Source: Deinococcus hopiensis KR-140 | GTDB taxonomy: Bacteria > Deinococcota > Deinococci > Deinococcales > Deinococcaceae | NCBI RefSeq assembly: GCF_900176165.1 | Contig: NZ_FWWU01000009.1 | Span: 1,862,501-1,926,500 of the forward strand | Direction of reading: 5' to 3' | DNA length: 64,000 bases | Shown: positions 1-10,694 of the stretch, piece after piece | Numbering within the stretch: the stretch's first letter is position 1 | Layout of the letters: each line of letters starts with the position of its first letter | The notes under the pieces: model-generated | What the model was told of the DNA's origin: nothing | The model's input: the letters and a program-made list of their open reading frames with translations, nothing else | Databases searched by the model: none | Position numbers and translations under genes: made by a program

Positions 1-102
1 GCGGCGGGGCAGAGGTGTAGACGGGCCGCCGTCAGGAGCACATCACTCAGGTCATTCCTCCCATACACAAAGCGGGAATTACCATTCGAATCCTGAGTAA
101 AC

Positions 103-2838
103 ATGAAGAAGCTTTCCCTCGCAAGTGCCCTTCTCGGCGTAACGGTCCTCCTGAGCGCGTGTAATAACGACTCTGCTCCCACGAGTACCTTTCGCCTGAC
201 TGTTAAGGCTGAGGGCGTGCCGAGCGTGCCAGTGACTGTCACGAATACGACGACGAACACGCAGAGCTTTACAAGTACGGTGGAGGGCAGCAAGACCTTC
301 AGCGCGCTCCGTGCCGGAGACGTATTCAAGGTCGAGGCGGGGGTGGTCAACGGCTACACCACACCCGGCGCGCAGACCGTGACGCTCGGCAGCGACAAGA
401 CGGTGACATTGACCTACGCGCCGGCCCCCAAGAGGCTGGAAGCCGAACGGATCACCGGGAAGGTCGAGGGCAACGCCTTGAAAATCGGCGACGTCTATGC
501 AGGTGTGGACGAACCGAACTTCATCGGCCAGGGCAGCGTGGACGGGGCGAATACCCTTGAGCTGGACCTCACCAATGTGGTGCCACCCTCGCTGAGCCTC
601 CTTTTCACGGGCTGCAAAACGAGCAGCGGGGGTGTGCTGCCCAACGTGCGCGGCTGGGGTACCGAAGAGCTGCGGGCCTACAGCCCCCAGGGCGACCTGC
701 TGGGCACCATCACCGAGCAGATCGCGCCGGGTAGCGTGGGCGCAGGAACGCTCCTCCTGCGGGTGTACGCCGAGGCTGCCGCCACCTCCCGGGGAACATG
801 CCAGGGCAGCGGGGGCACGACCAGCCTCGACCTGACCCTGAAGGGCGGGTGGAATCTCCTGGCCCTCAATGGCTCCGGACAGAACTTCAGCCTGCGAAAT
901 GCGGACCCCAATGCCCACAGCGTGCTGAAGTTCAAGGCGGCCGACGTGCGGGTCAGCGCCTTCTTGGAGCCCAGTGCCCTGGAGTTCAAAAACGATGATC
1001 CGGCGGCTGCCGAGGTCTCCTTCGCTCAGGTAGGCGGCTACAGCGGCTCCGTCAAACTTCAGACCGACGACTCTACCCTGACCGTCGAGCCGGACACCCT
1101 CACGCTCCCCGCCCTCGCCGCGCAGTCCATTTCCTCGCCCGCGGGCATACTGGGAAGCCTGGGCGTGGGTGAGCAGCGTGTGGTCACCACCCTCAAGTTC
1201 CGGTACAAGGGCACGCAGAACGTGAACAAGCCCTTCGCGCTTCAGGTGCTGGACAGCGCCGGCAAGAAGGTCGGCTCCGGCAGTGGCACGCTGAACGTAC
1301 AGCGGGTGGGCATCAGCCTGTACTTCTCAGCCTCTCAGGTCCAGGTCGTTCCCAACGCTCCCGTCAGGCTGCCCTTCCACGTCAGCAGCGTGCTGGGCTT
1401 CACGGGAGCCGTCACCGTCCACCTCGAAGGGCTACCGAGCGGCGTAACGGCGAACACCGCCACCGTCAACCTGGGCGCAGACGGCTATGCCTTAGGCGAA
1501 CTGACGGTGCAGGGCGGCGCGGCCCTCAAGCCCGGCGAGTACGGGGCGACTCTGGTCGCAGAGGGGAACGGACGCAGCGCCAGCACGCCCGTCAAGACCG
1601 TGGTGCCTCAGCCCGCCGTGCTGGTCTCGGTGGGAAGCAACGGCTCGCCCGTGAGCGGCTATCAGGGTGGCAGCGCCAGCGTAACCGTGAGCGCCGCTTC
1701 GCAGTCCGGCTCCAGCGGCAAGGTCAACCTCACCCTGATGGACCTTCCCGCTGGAGTTCAGGCCCCCCCCGTCTCCGTGGACGTAACGGCCAACGCGACG
1801 ACCACGGTCACAGTGCCCCTGCAACTCGCGGCGGACGCGGCCCTGGGCACCGCGACGGTGCGGGTGGTCAGCGACGGCATGGTGGGAACGGGCAACAATA
1901 CCTTCTCGCTCACCGTTAAGCCTGCCCGCACGGCCGTAGGCAACGTGACGCGCGAAATCTTCCCCGCCTCACCGGGCAGTTGGGTCCTCGTATCGAACGT
2001 CTACTCCGGCGGCATCTACACGGCCACGCTCCGCCGCATCTCGGGCGGACAGACCGCCAAGGAACTCACGCTGACAACGGGCGGGGACGTGCGGCTCCTC
2101 CCCATTTCTGGTGGGGACGTGTACGTCACCGCAGACGCTGGGAGCAGCAGCAAGATTGTCCGGTTGAAAGACGACGGCTCGACCACCGAGCTGTCAGGGC
2201 CTGCCAGACTTGCCCCGTCGTACAGGGGTGCCGCGGTGGACGCCTCCGGCAGCATCTGGTTCGTACGTGAGGCTTCAAGCCAGATTGGCCTGACCAAATA
2301 CGGCCTGAGCCGCTGGGACCCGGCCACGCAGACGGTTCAAACGGTGGACGACACCCAGAGCTACAACTCTTCGCCCTTCAGCAGCACGGACTTGGTGGAG
2401 AGCAATTCGGGCGCTTACCTGGTGTATCAGGGCAACCACAACGGCAAATTGCTGCGCATTGACACGGCCAAATCCAGCGTCACGCTCCTGCCCAGCGCAG
2501 GCGATTCCGTGGGGAGCGTCGCCGTGTCGGACGCAGGTCAGGTGTGGTTCACGACCTACGGCAAGCTCTCGCGCATCAACGCCGACAACTCAGTCACAAC
2601 CTTCGACCTCGACGGCAATCTGAGCCTCATCGGCTTCGATGCCGTGACGCCGGATGTGCTGTGGGTGACCGGTGGAGGGAAACTGCTCAAGCTCGACCCA
2701 GCAAACGCGGCCATCAAGCAGAGCGTCGCCGTGGACGCCAGCAGCCGGGCAGTCACCAACCGTGACGGCGGCGTCACCCTGATCGCTTCCGAGTCCATGG
2801 GCGGCAACTACCAGAGCCACCTCACCGTCGTTCGCTGA
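103..2838 (+). CDS. Large surface lipoprotein with Ig-like middle and beta-propeller-like C-terminus
   Basis: Protein of 911 residues. The N-terminus is a lipoprotein signal peptide: KK, a hydrophobic run, then a LSAC lipobox with Cys20, so the mature protein should be lipid-anchored outside the membrane. Residues 25-108 look like a small beta domain. Residues about 116-286 contain ITGKVEG, two separated cysteines (FTGC and RGTCQ) and GGWNLLALNG, the same pattern as the short lipoproteins at 18126 and 18910. Residues about 290-620 are Ser/Thr/Val-rich repeats of Ig-like or NEW3-like character. From about 620 there are repeated units (SGSIWFV, AGQVWFTT, DVLWVTGGGKLLKLD) typical of a Vgb/NHL-type beta-propeller. 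A hairpin terminator follows. Probable role: surface binding or structure; no catalytic motif seen. Domain limits are estimates. Confidence 0.85.
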   Translation: MKKLSLASALLGVTVLLSACNNDSAPTSTFRLTVKAEGVPSVPVTVTNTTTNTQSFTSTVEGSKTFSALRAGDVFKVEAGVVNGYTTPGAQTVTLGSDKTVTLTYAPAPKRLEAERITGKVEGNALKIGDVYAGVDEPNFIGQGSVDGANTLELDLTNVVPPSLSLLFTGCKTSSGGVLPNVRGWGTEELRAYSPQGDLLGTITEQIAPGSVGAGTLLLRVYAEAAATSRGTCQGSGGTTSLDLTLKGGWNLLALNGSGQNFSLRNADPNAHSVLKFKAADVRVSAFLEPSALEFKNDDPAAAEVSFAQVGGYSGSVKLQTDDSTLTVEPDTLTLPALAAQSISSPAGILGSLGVGEQRVVTTLKFRYKGTQNVNKPFALQVLDSAGKKVGSGSGTLNVQRVGISLYFSASQVQVVPNAPVRLPFHVSSVLGFTGAVTVHLEGLPSGVTANTATVNLGADGYALGELTVQGGAALKPGEYGATLVAEGNGRSASTPVKTVVPQPAVLVSVGSNGSPVSGYQGGSASVTVSAASQSGSSGKVNLTLMDLPAGVQAPPVSVDVTANATTTVTVPLQLAADAALGTATVRVVSDGMVGTGNNTFSLTVKPARTAVGNVTREIFPASPGSWVLVSNVYSGGIYTATLRRISGGQTAKELTLTTGGDVRLLPISGGDVYVTADAGSSSKIVRLKDDGSTTELSGPARLAPSYRGAAVDASGSIWFVREASSQIGLTKYGLSRWDPATQTVQTVDDTQSYNSSPFSSTDLVESNSGAYLVYQGNHNGKLLRIDTAKSSVTLLPSAGDSVGSVAVSDAGQVWFTTYGKLSRINADNSVTTFDLDGNLSLIGFDAVTPDVLWVTGGGKLLKLDPANAAIKQSVAVDASSRAVTNRDGGVTLIASESMGGNYQSHLTVVR

Positions 2839-2850
2839 CCCACGCCTCTT

Positions 2851-2890
2851 TGCCGCGCGACCTTCTACCGTCGCGCGGCATTTCTTTTTC
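2851..2890 (+). terminator. Intrinsic terminator after the lipoprotein gene
   Basis: An 11-bp perfect stem (TGCCGCGCGAC / GTCGCGCGGCA) with an 8-base loop is followed by TTTCTTTTT. It lies 12 bases after the stop codon of the upstream plus-strand gene. Confidence 0.9.
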
Positions 2891-2903
2891 CGGCCTCCTG
2901 TCT

Positions 2904-3746
2904 TTACGGCGCCGCCAGCACCCACCCCCCCTTCTTGCCCTCCTCCAGCCGCGCGAAGGCTGAGTCTGAGTCATGGGGCGTGCAGATCACGGCTCCTTCC
3001 TCAAACCACCCCGGCAGGTACTTCTTGCGCGTTTCCAGCGTCGTCACCGGGTAGAGGTCGTAGCCCATGATGTAGGGTAGCGGCGCGTGGGCCAGAGTCG
3101 GAATCAGATCTGCCACATACACCAGCGTCTGCCCGCCCGAGCGCAGCACCACGCCCTGCTGTCCGAGGTTGTGCCCAGGCAGCGGCAGGACGCTCAGGCC
3201 GGGCAGGAGTTCGTGTTCGCCGTCCACTATGTCGAACAGGCCCGCATCTGCGAGAGGTTCGATGTACTCGGGGATGTAGCTTGCCCTGTTGCGCTCATGG
3301 GTGTGGCGGGCATCCTCCAACTCCTGTTTCTGCACCACGTAGCGGGCGTTCGGAAAGGTCGGCTCGCCCGTCAGGGTCACGTTGCGCCCCGCGTGATCGA
3401 AATGCAGGTGCGTGTTGACCACGAGGTGAATGTCCTCCGTCGAGAGGCTGAGGTCCGACAGGCCCCGGAACACCGTCTCGTCGCGGTCCAGGGCGTACAT
3501 GGCCTCGAACTTCGCCCCGCCCTGGTCCCAGAAGCCCGTCTCGACGAGGATGTTGTGACCCCCCAGCCGAATCAGAAGGGGATTGATGCGGAGGCGGATG
3601 CGGTTCAGCGCGTCAGCAGGCGAGGCGCGCTCCCACAGCACCTTGGGCACACTGCCGAACATCGCGCCGCCGTCAAGGCGAAACTGGCCGTCTGTGAGGG
3701 AATAAACGTCGGCTTCTCCAACTTTCAGGTGCTGGGTCCAGGACAT
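2904..3746 (-). CDS. MBL-fold metallo-hydrolase (lactonase-like)
   Basis: Protein of 280 residues with the zinc-binding HxHxDH signature of metallo-beta-lactamase-fold enzymes (THLHFDHAG, His113, His115, Asp117, His118). Further likely ligands are His192 in LPGHNLGQ, the Asp of VYVADL and the late His of TPHDSD. Arrangement and length resemble the AHL-lactonase/quinol-like subgroup, but the substrate cannot be read from sequence. It is a soluble enzyme without signal peptide. The start is fixed by a leaderless-type -10 (TACACT) 7 bases upstream. It converges with the upstream lipoprotein gene and shares the gap holding that gene's terminator. Confidence 0.85.
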   Translation of the reverse strand: MSWTQHLKVGEADVYSLTDGQFRLDGGAMFGSVPKVLWERASPADALNRIRLRINPLLIRLGGHNILVETGFWDQGGAKFEAMYALDRDETVFRGLSDLSLSTEDIHLVVNTHLHFDHAGRNVTLTGEPTFPNARYVVQKQELEDARHTHERNRASYIPEYIEPLADAGLFDIVDGEHELLPGLSVLPLPGHNLGQQGVVLRSGGQTLVYVADLIPTLAHAPLPYIMGYDLYPVTTLETRKKYLPGWFEEGAVICTPHDSDSAFARLEEGKKGGWVLAAP

Positions 3747-3753
3747 GGGGGGC

Positions 3754-3759
3754 AGTGTA
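3754..3759 (-). promoter_or_regulatory. Leaderless -10 element (TACACT) for the MBL hydrolase
   Basis: TACACT on the minus strand ends 7 bases before the ATG at 3746, with no Shine-Dalgarno site in between. Confidence 0.6.
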
Positions 3760-3790
3760 GCAGCGGTTGTCTAGGCGGCCAGCCACCCCG

Positions 3791-5140
3791 TCATTCGTTC
3801 CCCCTGGATTTCCAGATCAGGCCGACAGCTTGCTCCACGCTGCGGACCCCCTCGCGCCCGTCCAGACCAGGGGGAACGATCAGCTGCTTGTACCCGGCGC
3901 GGCCCGCTTCCTCGGCGCGGCGGAGGGCACCCTGGGTGGAGCGGACCTCGCCCGCCAGGCCCACCTCCCCAAACACGGCCACGTTTTGCGGGAGCGCGCG
4001 GCCGACCACCGCCGAATAGACGGCCAGGGCGACGGGCAGGTCCAGGCCAGGGTCTGCCACTTTCAACCCACCCGCGAGGTTCACGTACACGTCCAGCCCA
4101 CCCAGCGTGAGGTCAAGGCGGCGCTCCAGCACGGCGAGCACCACGTCCACGCGGCGAGGGTCGAGGCCCACGACCACCCGGCGGGGGTTGGGGTAGGGCG
4201 TCTTGGCGGCGAGCGCCTGCACTTCCAGCAGCATGGGGCGCTGGCCGTCAATGGTGGCGGCCACCACAGAGCCGGGCACGTCCACCGGACGCTCGGCCAG
4301 GAAGGCGGCGGAAGGGTTTTCCACCGCCACCAGCCCCTCACCGCGCATTTCGAAGACGCCGAGTTCGCCCGCCTGCCCAAAGCGGTTCTTCACGGAACGC
4401 AGGAGGCGGAAGGACCCCACCGTCTCCAGAAAGACGGTCGTGTCCACGATGTGTTCCATCACCTTGGGGCCGGCGACGGTGCCCTCCTTGGTGACGTGGC
4501 CGACGAGGACCGTGGCGGTGCCGGTTTCCTTCGCCGCGCGGGTAATCATGGCCGTGCCCTCGCGGACCTGGGCGACGCCGCCGGGAGTGCCGTCGCCCTC
4601 CACGGTCACGGTCTGGATGGAATCCACGATGCACAGGGCAGGCTTATGCTCGGCCATCAGCGCGGCGATGTGTTCGGCGCGCGTGTCGCGGGTGAGCTGG
4701 ATGTCGGCAGTGACGCCCAGGCGATCTGCGCGCAGGCGAATCTGCTCCAGCGACTCCTCGCCCGCCACATACAGCACCGACGCCCCCGAACGGCCCAGGC
4801 GATCCGCCACCTGAAGCAGCAGCGTACTCTTGCCAATACCCGGCTCGCCGCCGATCAGGGTGACGCCGCCCGCCACCAGCCCGCCACCGAGCACGCGGTC
4901 CAACTCGGGGATGCCGCTGGGCAGCCGGGGCTCCTCGCGCCGCCCGACGGTGGAAAGGGCAGTCAGCTTGCCACCAACGATGCCGCCGTAAGCACCCCCC
5001 CCGCGCGCCCTGCCGACAGCAGCGACGGGCACCTCCTCCTCAAAGGAGTTCCACGCCTGGCAGTTCGGGCAGCGGCCCAGCGGTTTGGCCGACTGGTAGC
5101 CGCACGAAGTGCAGACGTATTTCGTCGTCACTTTGGCCAT
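3791..5140 (-). CDS. radA: DNA repair protein RadA
   Basis: RadA/Sms, a RecA-like ATPase and branch-migration helicase for recombination intermediates, 449 residues as is usual. An N-terminal C4 zinc finger (Cys10, Cys13, Cys24, Cys27; YVCTSCG and GRCPNCQAW) is followed by Walker A GEPGIGKS (98-105), the RadA-specific KNRFG motif and a Lon-protease-like C-terminal domain. The open frame runs further upstream, but the start at 5140 (MAKVTTKYVC) places the zinc finger where the family has it. It lies 5 bases after the DUF2087 gene on the same strand and is probably co-transcribed with it. Confidence 0.97.
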   Translation of the reverse strand: MAKVTTKYVCTSCGYQSAKPLGRCPNCQAWNSFEEEVPVAAVGRARGGGAYGGIVGGKLTALSTVGRREEPRLPSGIPELDRVLGGGLVAGGVTLIGGEPGIGKSTLLLQVADRLGRSGASVLYVAGEESLEQIRLRADRLGVTADIQLTRDTRAEHIAALMAEHKPALCIVDSIQTVTVEGDGTPGGVAQVREGTAMITRAAKETGTATVLVGHVTKEGTVAGPKVMEHIVDTTVFLETVGSFRLLRSVKNRFGQAGELGVFEMRGEGLVAVENPSAAFLAERPVDVPGSVVAATIDGQRPMLLEVQALAAKTPYPNPRRVVVGLDPRRVDVVLAVLERRLDLTLGGLDVYVNLAGGLKVADPGLDLPVALAVYSAVVGRALPQNVAVFGEVGLAGEVRSTQGALRRAEEAGRAGYKQLIVPPGLDGREGVRSVEQAVGLIWKSRGNE

Positions 5141-5145
5141 AGCGC

Positions 5146-5421
5146 TTACCCGTTGGGCCTGCTGTCGGCGCGCCAGTAGGTGCTGTCCTGCGTGGCGAGG
5201 TAGTCGCTGTCCACGAGTTCGGTCAGCAGCACGCCCGGATCTTCGAGGGTGCTGTGGTCCCGCAACACCCGGTCCACTTCCTCTGCGCTGTACCGCCTCC
5301 CCGGCTCGAAAAGGCCGGTGAGGTGGTCCAGAATAGCGAGCTGGTGTGCCCGACGGCGGTCCGAGGGCCAGCCCGTGATACGGCCAAATTCGTCTTGAAA
5401 AGCGGCGATGCTCTTGGTCAT
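5146..5421 (-). CDS. DUF2087 domain protein
   Basis: Small protein of 91 residues. The segment RRAHQLAILDHLTGLFEPG, followed by RYSAEEVDRVL, DHSTLEDPGVLLTELVDSDYL and a terminal YWR, matches the DUF2087 pattern found alone or at the end of small regulators. It is probably a winged-helix-like nucleic-acid-binding or regulatory module (inference). The open frame extends upstream, but the ATG at 5421 gives the family's natural N-terminus. Its stop is only 5 bases from the radA start, so the two are likely translated from one mRNA. Confidence 0.75.
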   Translation of the reverse strand: MTKSIAAFQDEFGRITGWPSDRRRAHQLAILDHLTGLFEPGRRYSAEEVDRVLRDHSTLEDPGVLLTELVDSDYLATQDSTYWRADSRPNG

Positions 5422-5466
5422 AGGTCCGCATCCTAGCGGCTGCGCGCAGAAAGCAAAGTGCCCCGC

Positions 5467-5530
5467 GCAGAGCGCACAGGGCCAATGAGAGGCGGCGGAA
5501 GCCGAAGCCTCCGCCCTTCTTGCGCTCTGC
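5467..5530 (-). terminator. Nested hairpin between clpC and the DUF2087 gene
   Basis: Outer arms GCAGAGCGCA and TGCGCTCTGC enclose a second GC-rich stem-loop (GGCGG / CCGCC region, about 5491-5515). It begins about 10 bases after the clpC stop (5541). There is no strong T-run, so it may slow or terminate transcription, or act as an mRNA 3' end. Confidence 0.5.
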
Positions 5531-5540
5531 CCCCCGGCCC

Positions 5541-7781
<2,241 letters not shown>

Positions 7782-7863
7782 TGGGCTACCCCCTGTGGTG
7801 GGCGCGGCGCGCGGCGCGGGGGCGCAGCACGGAAAAAGCGGACGTGAACTCTACGGGGGCCAG

Positions 7864-7869
7864 TCTATA
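7864..7869 (-). promoter_or_regulatory. Possible clpC -10 element (TATAGA)
   Basis: TATAGA on the minus strand lies about 80 bases upstream of clpC. No convincing -35 is visible, and no CtsR- or CIRCE-like repeat was recognised in 7782-8012. The rest of this 231-base gap holds no gene that can be seen. Confidence 0.35.
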
Positions 7870-8012
7870 GGTGGACGGCCGGGGCCAACTCGGGGTGAAC
7901 CCTGACCTTCTGTACATCTTCGCGCTGTACCTGCCCGGGTTGCACAGCCCCAGGCTAGCGCTTCATCCCTGACGGGCGTCTGTCTGCAAGGACTCCATTG
8001 GCGATCTCCTCT

Positions 8013-9311
8013 TCATCTGGACGTCGCCTGCCGGGTTTGGAGCGCACCCAGCGCGGCCTCCAGGGTGGTGTCGCGGCCCTCACCGGTCAGGACCGAAATA
8101 TCGGTGGGCGCCGCCACATCCGGCGTGATGGAGGCGGGCAGGGCCTCGCCCGCATCGGTATAGCCGCGCAGCACCGTAACCGACAGCACGCCGCCGTCCG
8201 GCAGGGGCTGAAAGATCACGCCGCTGTTGCCCACGCCGCGCGTCTTTTCGCCCACCACGACGGCTCCAGCCTGATGCACGAAGTAGGAGAACACTTCGGC
8301 GCAGGACGCGGTGTTTGGTCCCACCAGGACGGCGAGAGGACCCCGCCACAGTGCCCAGTCAGGTTTGGCCGCACGGGCGATAAAGGGCAGAACCTCCTCG
8401 CCACGCAGGCCGCCGTAGGTGTAGCCGCCGCCCTGCCAGCGGGTCTTGTACAGCACCGGGCTAAAGTTGCTCGCAGCGGCGACGCACTCGTCAAGAGAAC
8501 CGCCGCCGTTGTAGCGCAGGTCCACGACGAAGGCCTTTGCGCCCGCATCCTTGGCCTGGGCGAGGCGTTTCAGAAACAGTTCAGCGCTGTCGCTCGACAA
8601 AAAGCTGGGATAGTCGATCACGGCGGTCTTGCCGTCACTTCCGCTCCAGCTCAGCGTCGGCTCATCGCGGGCCTGGAGGCTGGCGGTGTTCAGGGCGAGG
8701 TCCTGGTCTGGGGTGCCCGCCCGCCGCAGGGTCACTTTCAACGGCCCACCCGCCCGTTCCAGCCGGATGAACTCGTTTGGGCCGATGGGGAGGTTCTTGC
8801 CGGCCCCGTCCTTCCCGGTGGCCTCACCGTTCACGGTGGTCAGCAGATCGAATCGCCGCACGCCCGCCGTTTCTGCCGGACTGCCCGGCATGACCGAGAC
8901 GACGAGGAGGCCGCCGGGCACCCGGACCACGCGCGCTCCGGTGCGGCTGACGGCGCGGTTGTAGGTCACTTCGGCGAGGCGCTCGGCCGCCTCGGAGTCA
9001 CGGACGTTGGTGTGGGGATCGCCGAACTCGGTGAAGAGGTCCGTCAGCACCGTCCGGGCGGTGGTGTAGTCGCACGCATCGGCTTGTGGAGCGCACTTCT
9101 CCGTGAGCTGCGCGCCGTACTTCTGGGTCAGGGCCGTACGGTCCGCGTCGGCCCAGCCGTAATACTGGGTCTGAAAGGCGCGGGTGGCGGCGCCGAAGAG
9201 GTCCGTGGCCGGACTGGCGCTGGCGAGGCTGGCCCCCGCAAGACCAAAAGTCAGGAGGAGCCAAACCGGGACGCGGACACCCCGGCGGTGGGCACTGTGG
9301 CGGGTGGGCAC
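8013..9311 (-). CDS. S41 family C-terminal processing-type peptidase
   Basis: Exported serine protease of 432 residues. A hydrophobic N-terminal segment (about 15-32, VWLLLTFGLAGASLA) is the signal peptide or anchor. A helical N-domain contains two cysteines (CAPQADAC), then a PDZ domain (about 125-200) and the tail-specific-protease core. The likely catalytic dyad is Ser336 (NTASCAEVF) and Lys356 (GEKTRGVG), the spacing used by CtpA proteins. RYNGGG (266-271) is the usual substrate-binding strand. A TAGCCT -10 lies 6 bases before the GTG start. Likely role: trimming or quality control of exported proteins. Confidence 0.9.
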   Translation of the reverse strand: MPTRHSAHRRGVRVPVWLLLTFGLAGASLASASPATDLFGAATRAFQTQYYGWADADRTALTQKYGAQLTEKCAPQADACDYTTARTVLTDLFTEFGDPHTNVRDSEAAERLAEVTYNRAVSRTGARVVRVPGGLLVVSVMPGSPAETAGVRRFDLLTTVNGEATGKDGAGKNLPIGPNEFIRLERAGGPLKVTLRRAGTPDQDLALNTASLQARDEPTLSWSGSDGKTAVIDYPSFLSSDSAELFLKRLAQAKDAGAKAFVVDLRYNGGGSLDECVAAASNFSPVLYKTRWQGGGYTYGGLRGEEVLPFIARAAKPDWALWRGPLAVLVGPNTASCAEVFSYFVHQAGAVVVGEKTRGVGNSGVIFQPLPDGGVLSVTVLRGYTDAGEALPASITPDVAAPTDISVLTGEGRDTTLEAALGALQTRQATSR

Positions 9312-9317
9312 GCCTTC

Positions 9318-9323
9318 AGGCTA
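9318..9323 (-). promoter_or_regulatory. Leaderless -10 element (TAGCCT) for the S41 peptidase
   Basis: TAGCCT on the minus strand ends 6 bases before the GTG start at 9311. Confidence 0.55.
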
Positions 9324-9382
9324 GCGTGCCGACCCTTCCGAAAACCGTGCATGCGGCGCGATTGAACGGCGTTCCGCCGATA

Positions 9383-9429
9383 TGCTGACCACGCCCGTCG
9401 GCGCTACGCGCCGATGGGCGTGGTCAGCA
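9383..9429 (-). terminator. Long hairpin overlapping the 3' end of the FAH-family gene
   Basis: Two 21-base arms with one mismatch, around a 5-base loop. One arm is inside the last codons of the gene ending at 9404 and the other lies beyond the stop. There is no T-run after it, so its role may be factor-independent termination or protection of the mRNA end. Confidence 0.55.
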
Positions 9430-10159
9430 CGCCGATGCCCTCCACTTCGACTTCCACCGTGTCCCCCCTTTGCAGCGGGCCCACGCCCTCCGGCGTACCG
9501 GTGAGCACCACGTCGCCCGGTTCCAAGGTCACGAAGCGGCTGAGGTAGGTCAGGATGTCCACCACATTAAAGATCATGTGGCTGGTTCGCCCGTCCTGCC
9601 GGATCTCGCCGTTGACGCGGGTCTGCACACGCACGTCACGCGGATCGAACTCGGTTTCCAGCCACGGCCCCAGCGGACAGAAGCGGTCCGCCGCCTTCGC
9701 CCGGAACCACTGCAGGTCCGTCTTCTGAAGGTCCCGCGCCGTCAGGTCCAGCCCGCAGGTGTAGCCCGCCACGGCGGAGGGCGCGTCCTCCGCGGTCAGG
9801 TTGCGCGCCCGCCGCCCGATGACGAGGGCCAGTTCGCCTTCAAAGTGGAAGTTGGAGGTCCAGCTGGGGTAAGCGACGGTGCCGCCGGGTTCGGCCAGGG
9901 CGTTCGGCCCCTTGAGGAAGATACCGGGCTCCTTCGGCAGGTCTCCGGTGTCATTGCCCAGTTCGCGGATGTGGTCCAGGTAGTTGCGGCCCACGCACAC
10001 GATCTTGGTTGGCTCGGCGGGCGCGAGCAGCGCCGCGCCCCCAAGGAGCACCGCCTCGCCCGTCCGCTCACCGCCCACGCCGCGCGTGAGATGGACCGTT
10101 TCGCCCTCGATCTGCCCCCAGTGGGCCGTTCCCTCGTGCTGCAACCGAACGAGACGCAT
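9404..10159 (-). CDS. Fumarylacetoacetate hydrolase family protein
   Basis: Soluble enzyme of 251 residues of the FAH/HpcE fold. It has the family signatures VCVGRNYLDHIRELG near the start of the core, FEGELALVIG (acidic metal ligands), GYTCGLDLTARDLQ, FCPLGPW and the C-terminal LEPGDVVLTGTPEGVGP. Members hydrolyse or decarboxylate acylpyruvates, oxaloacetate or hydroxyhepta-dienedioate; the substrate here is not predictable. The frame stays open far upstream, but a TATCCT -10 lies 6 bases before the ATG at 10159, which supports this start. Confidence 0.9.
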   Translation of the reverse strand: MRLVRLQHEGTAHWGQIEGETVHLTRGVGGERTGEAVLLGGAALLAPAEPTKIVCVGRNYLDHIRELGNDTGDLPKEPGIFLKGPNALAEPGGTVAYPSWTSNFHFEGELALVIGRRARNLTAEDAPSAVAGYTCGLDLTARDLQKTDLQWFRAKAADRFCPLGPWLETEFDPRDVRVQTRVNGEIRQDGRTSHMIFNVVDILTYLSRFVTLEPGDVVLTGTPEGVGPLQRGDTVEVEVEGIGVLTTPIGA

Positions 10160-10165
10160 GAAGGG

Positions 10166-10171
10166 AGGATA
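10166..10171 (-). promoter_or_regulatory. Leaderless -10 element (TATCCT) for the FAH-family gene
   Basis: TATCCT on the minus strand ends 6 bases before the ATG at 10159. It decides between this start and several in-frame codons upstream. Confidence 0.55.
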
Positions 10172-10219
10172 ACGGGCGGCGCGACCTTCCGCGGCTTCCC
10201 CGAACGGAAGAACGGGACG

Positions 10220-10520
10220 CAGGGTCATGCCCTCACCCCGCCCGAACTCGGCCCCGCAGATTTGGCAGCGCGAGCGGCGGGTCCGCAGGGCGTCGCGGCG
10301 CAGCACGGTGAAAATTCGTTCGTCCTCTTCCAGCTCTGGCAGGGCTGACGGGGTCTCCTCCGCCCGGGGTGCTGCGCAAGCCGCAGTGGGGACACGCGCG
10401 TCGGCGCTGGGTGGCGGCCTCCGCGAGCAGCAGGAAAGGCAACAGGGCGGGCGCGAGCGCCAGCGCCAGAGACGCGGAAAGCAGAAGCGGCGGGACACTG
10501 GGGCATCGGGCGGAATGCGA
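10220..10520 (-). pseudogene. Possible frameshifted small membrane/zinc-ribbon gene
   Basis: On the minus strand one frame encodes a strongly hydrophobic segment (LLLSASLALALAPALLPF) followed by ACPHCGL. A neighbouring frame encodes an acidic stretch (ELEEDERIFTVLRRDALR) and a second cysteine pair, SRCQICGAEF. Joined by a frameshift these would form a one-helix membrane protein with a CxxC...CxxC ribbon. No single frame carries both halves and no good start codon precedes the hydrophobic part. Either a decayed gene or a sequence error; limits are approximate. The rest of 10160-10694 shows nothing else. Confidence 0.35.
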
Positions 10521-10694
10521 GCGTCCCCTCCGGGCGGTACCCGTCCCAAGAGCAGCAAAGGCGAGAAAACAGGACCATCTTGTACGACAAATGCTCCAGA
10601 CTTCGCGAGAGCAAGAGGCAGCAACCGCGCCACCGCAGACTGCTTCTCACGCCTCCACCTTGACGCCCACCCCAAAACCCGAAAAGGTTGCTCC

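Noticed and set aside
79..918. Long minus-strand open frame opposite the first lipoprotein
   Set aside because: It is antisense to a gene with a clear signal peptide and domains, and its composition (His/Arg/Gly-rich) is that of a shadow frame in high-G+C DNA.
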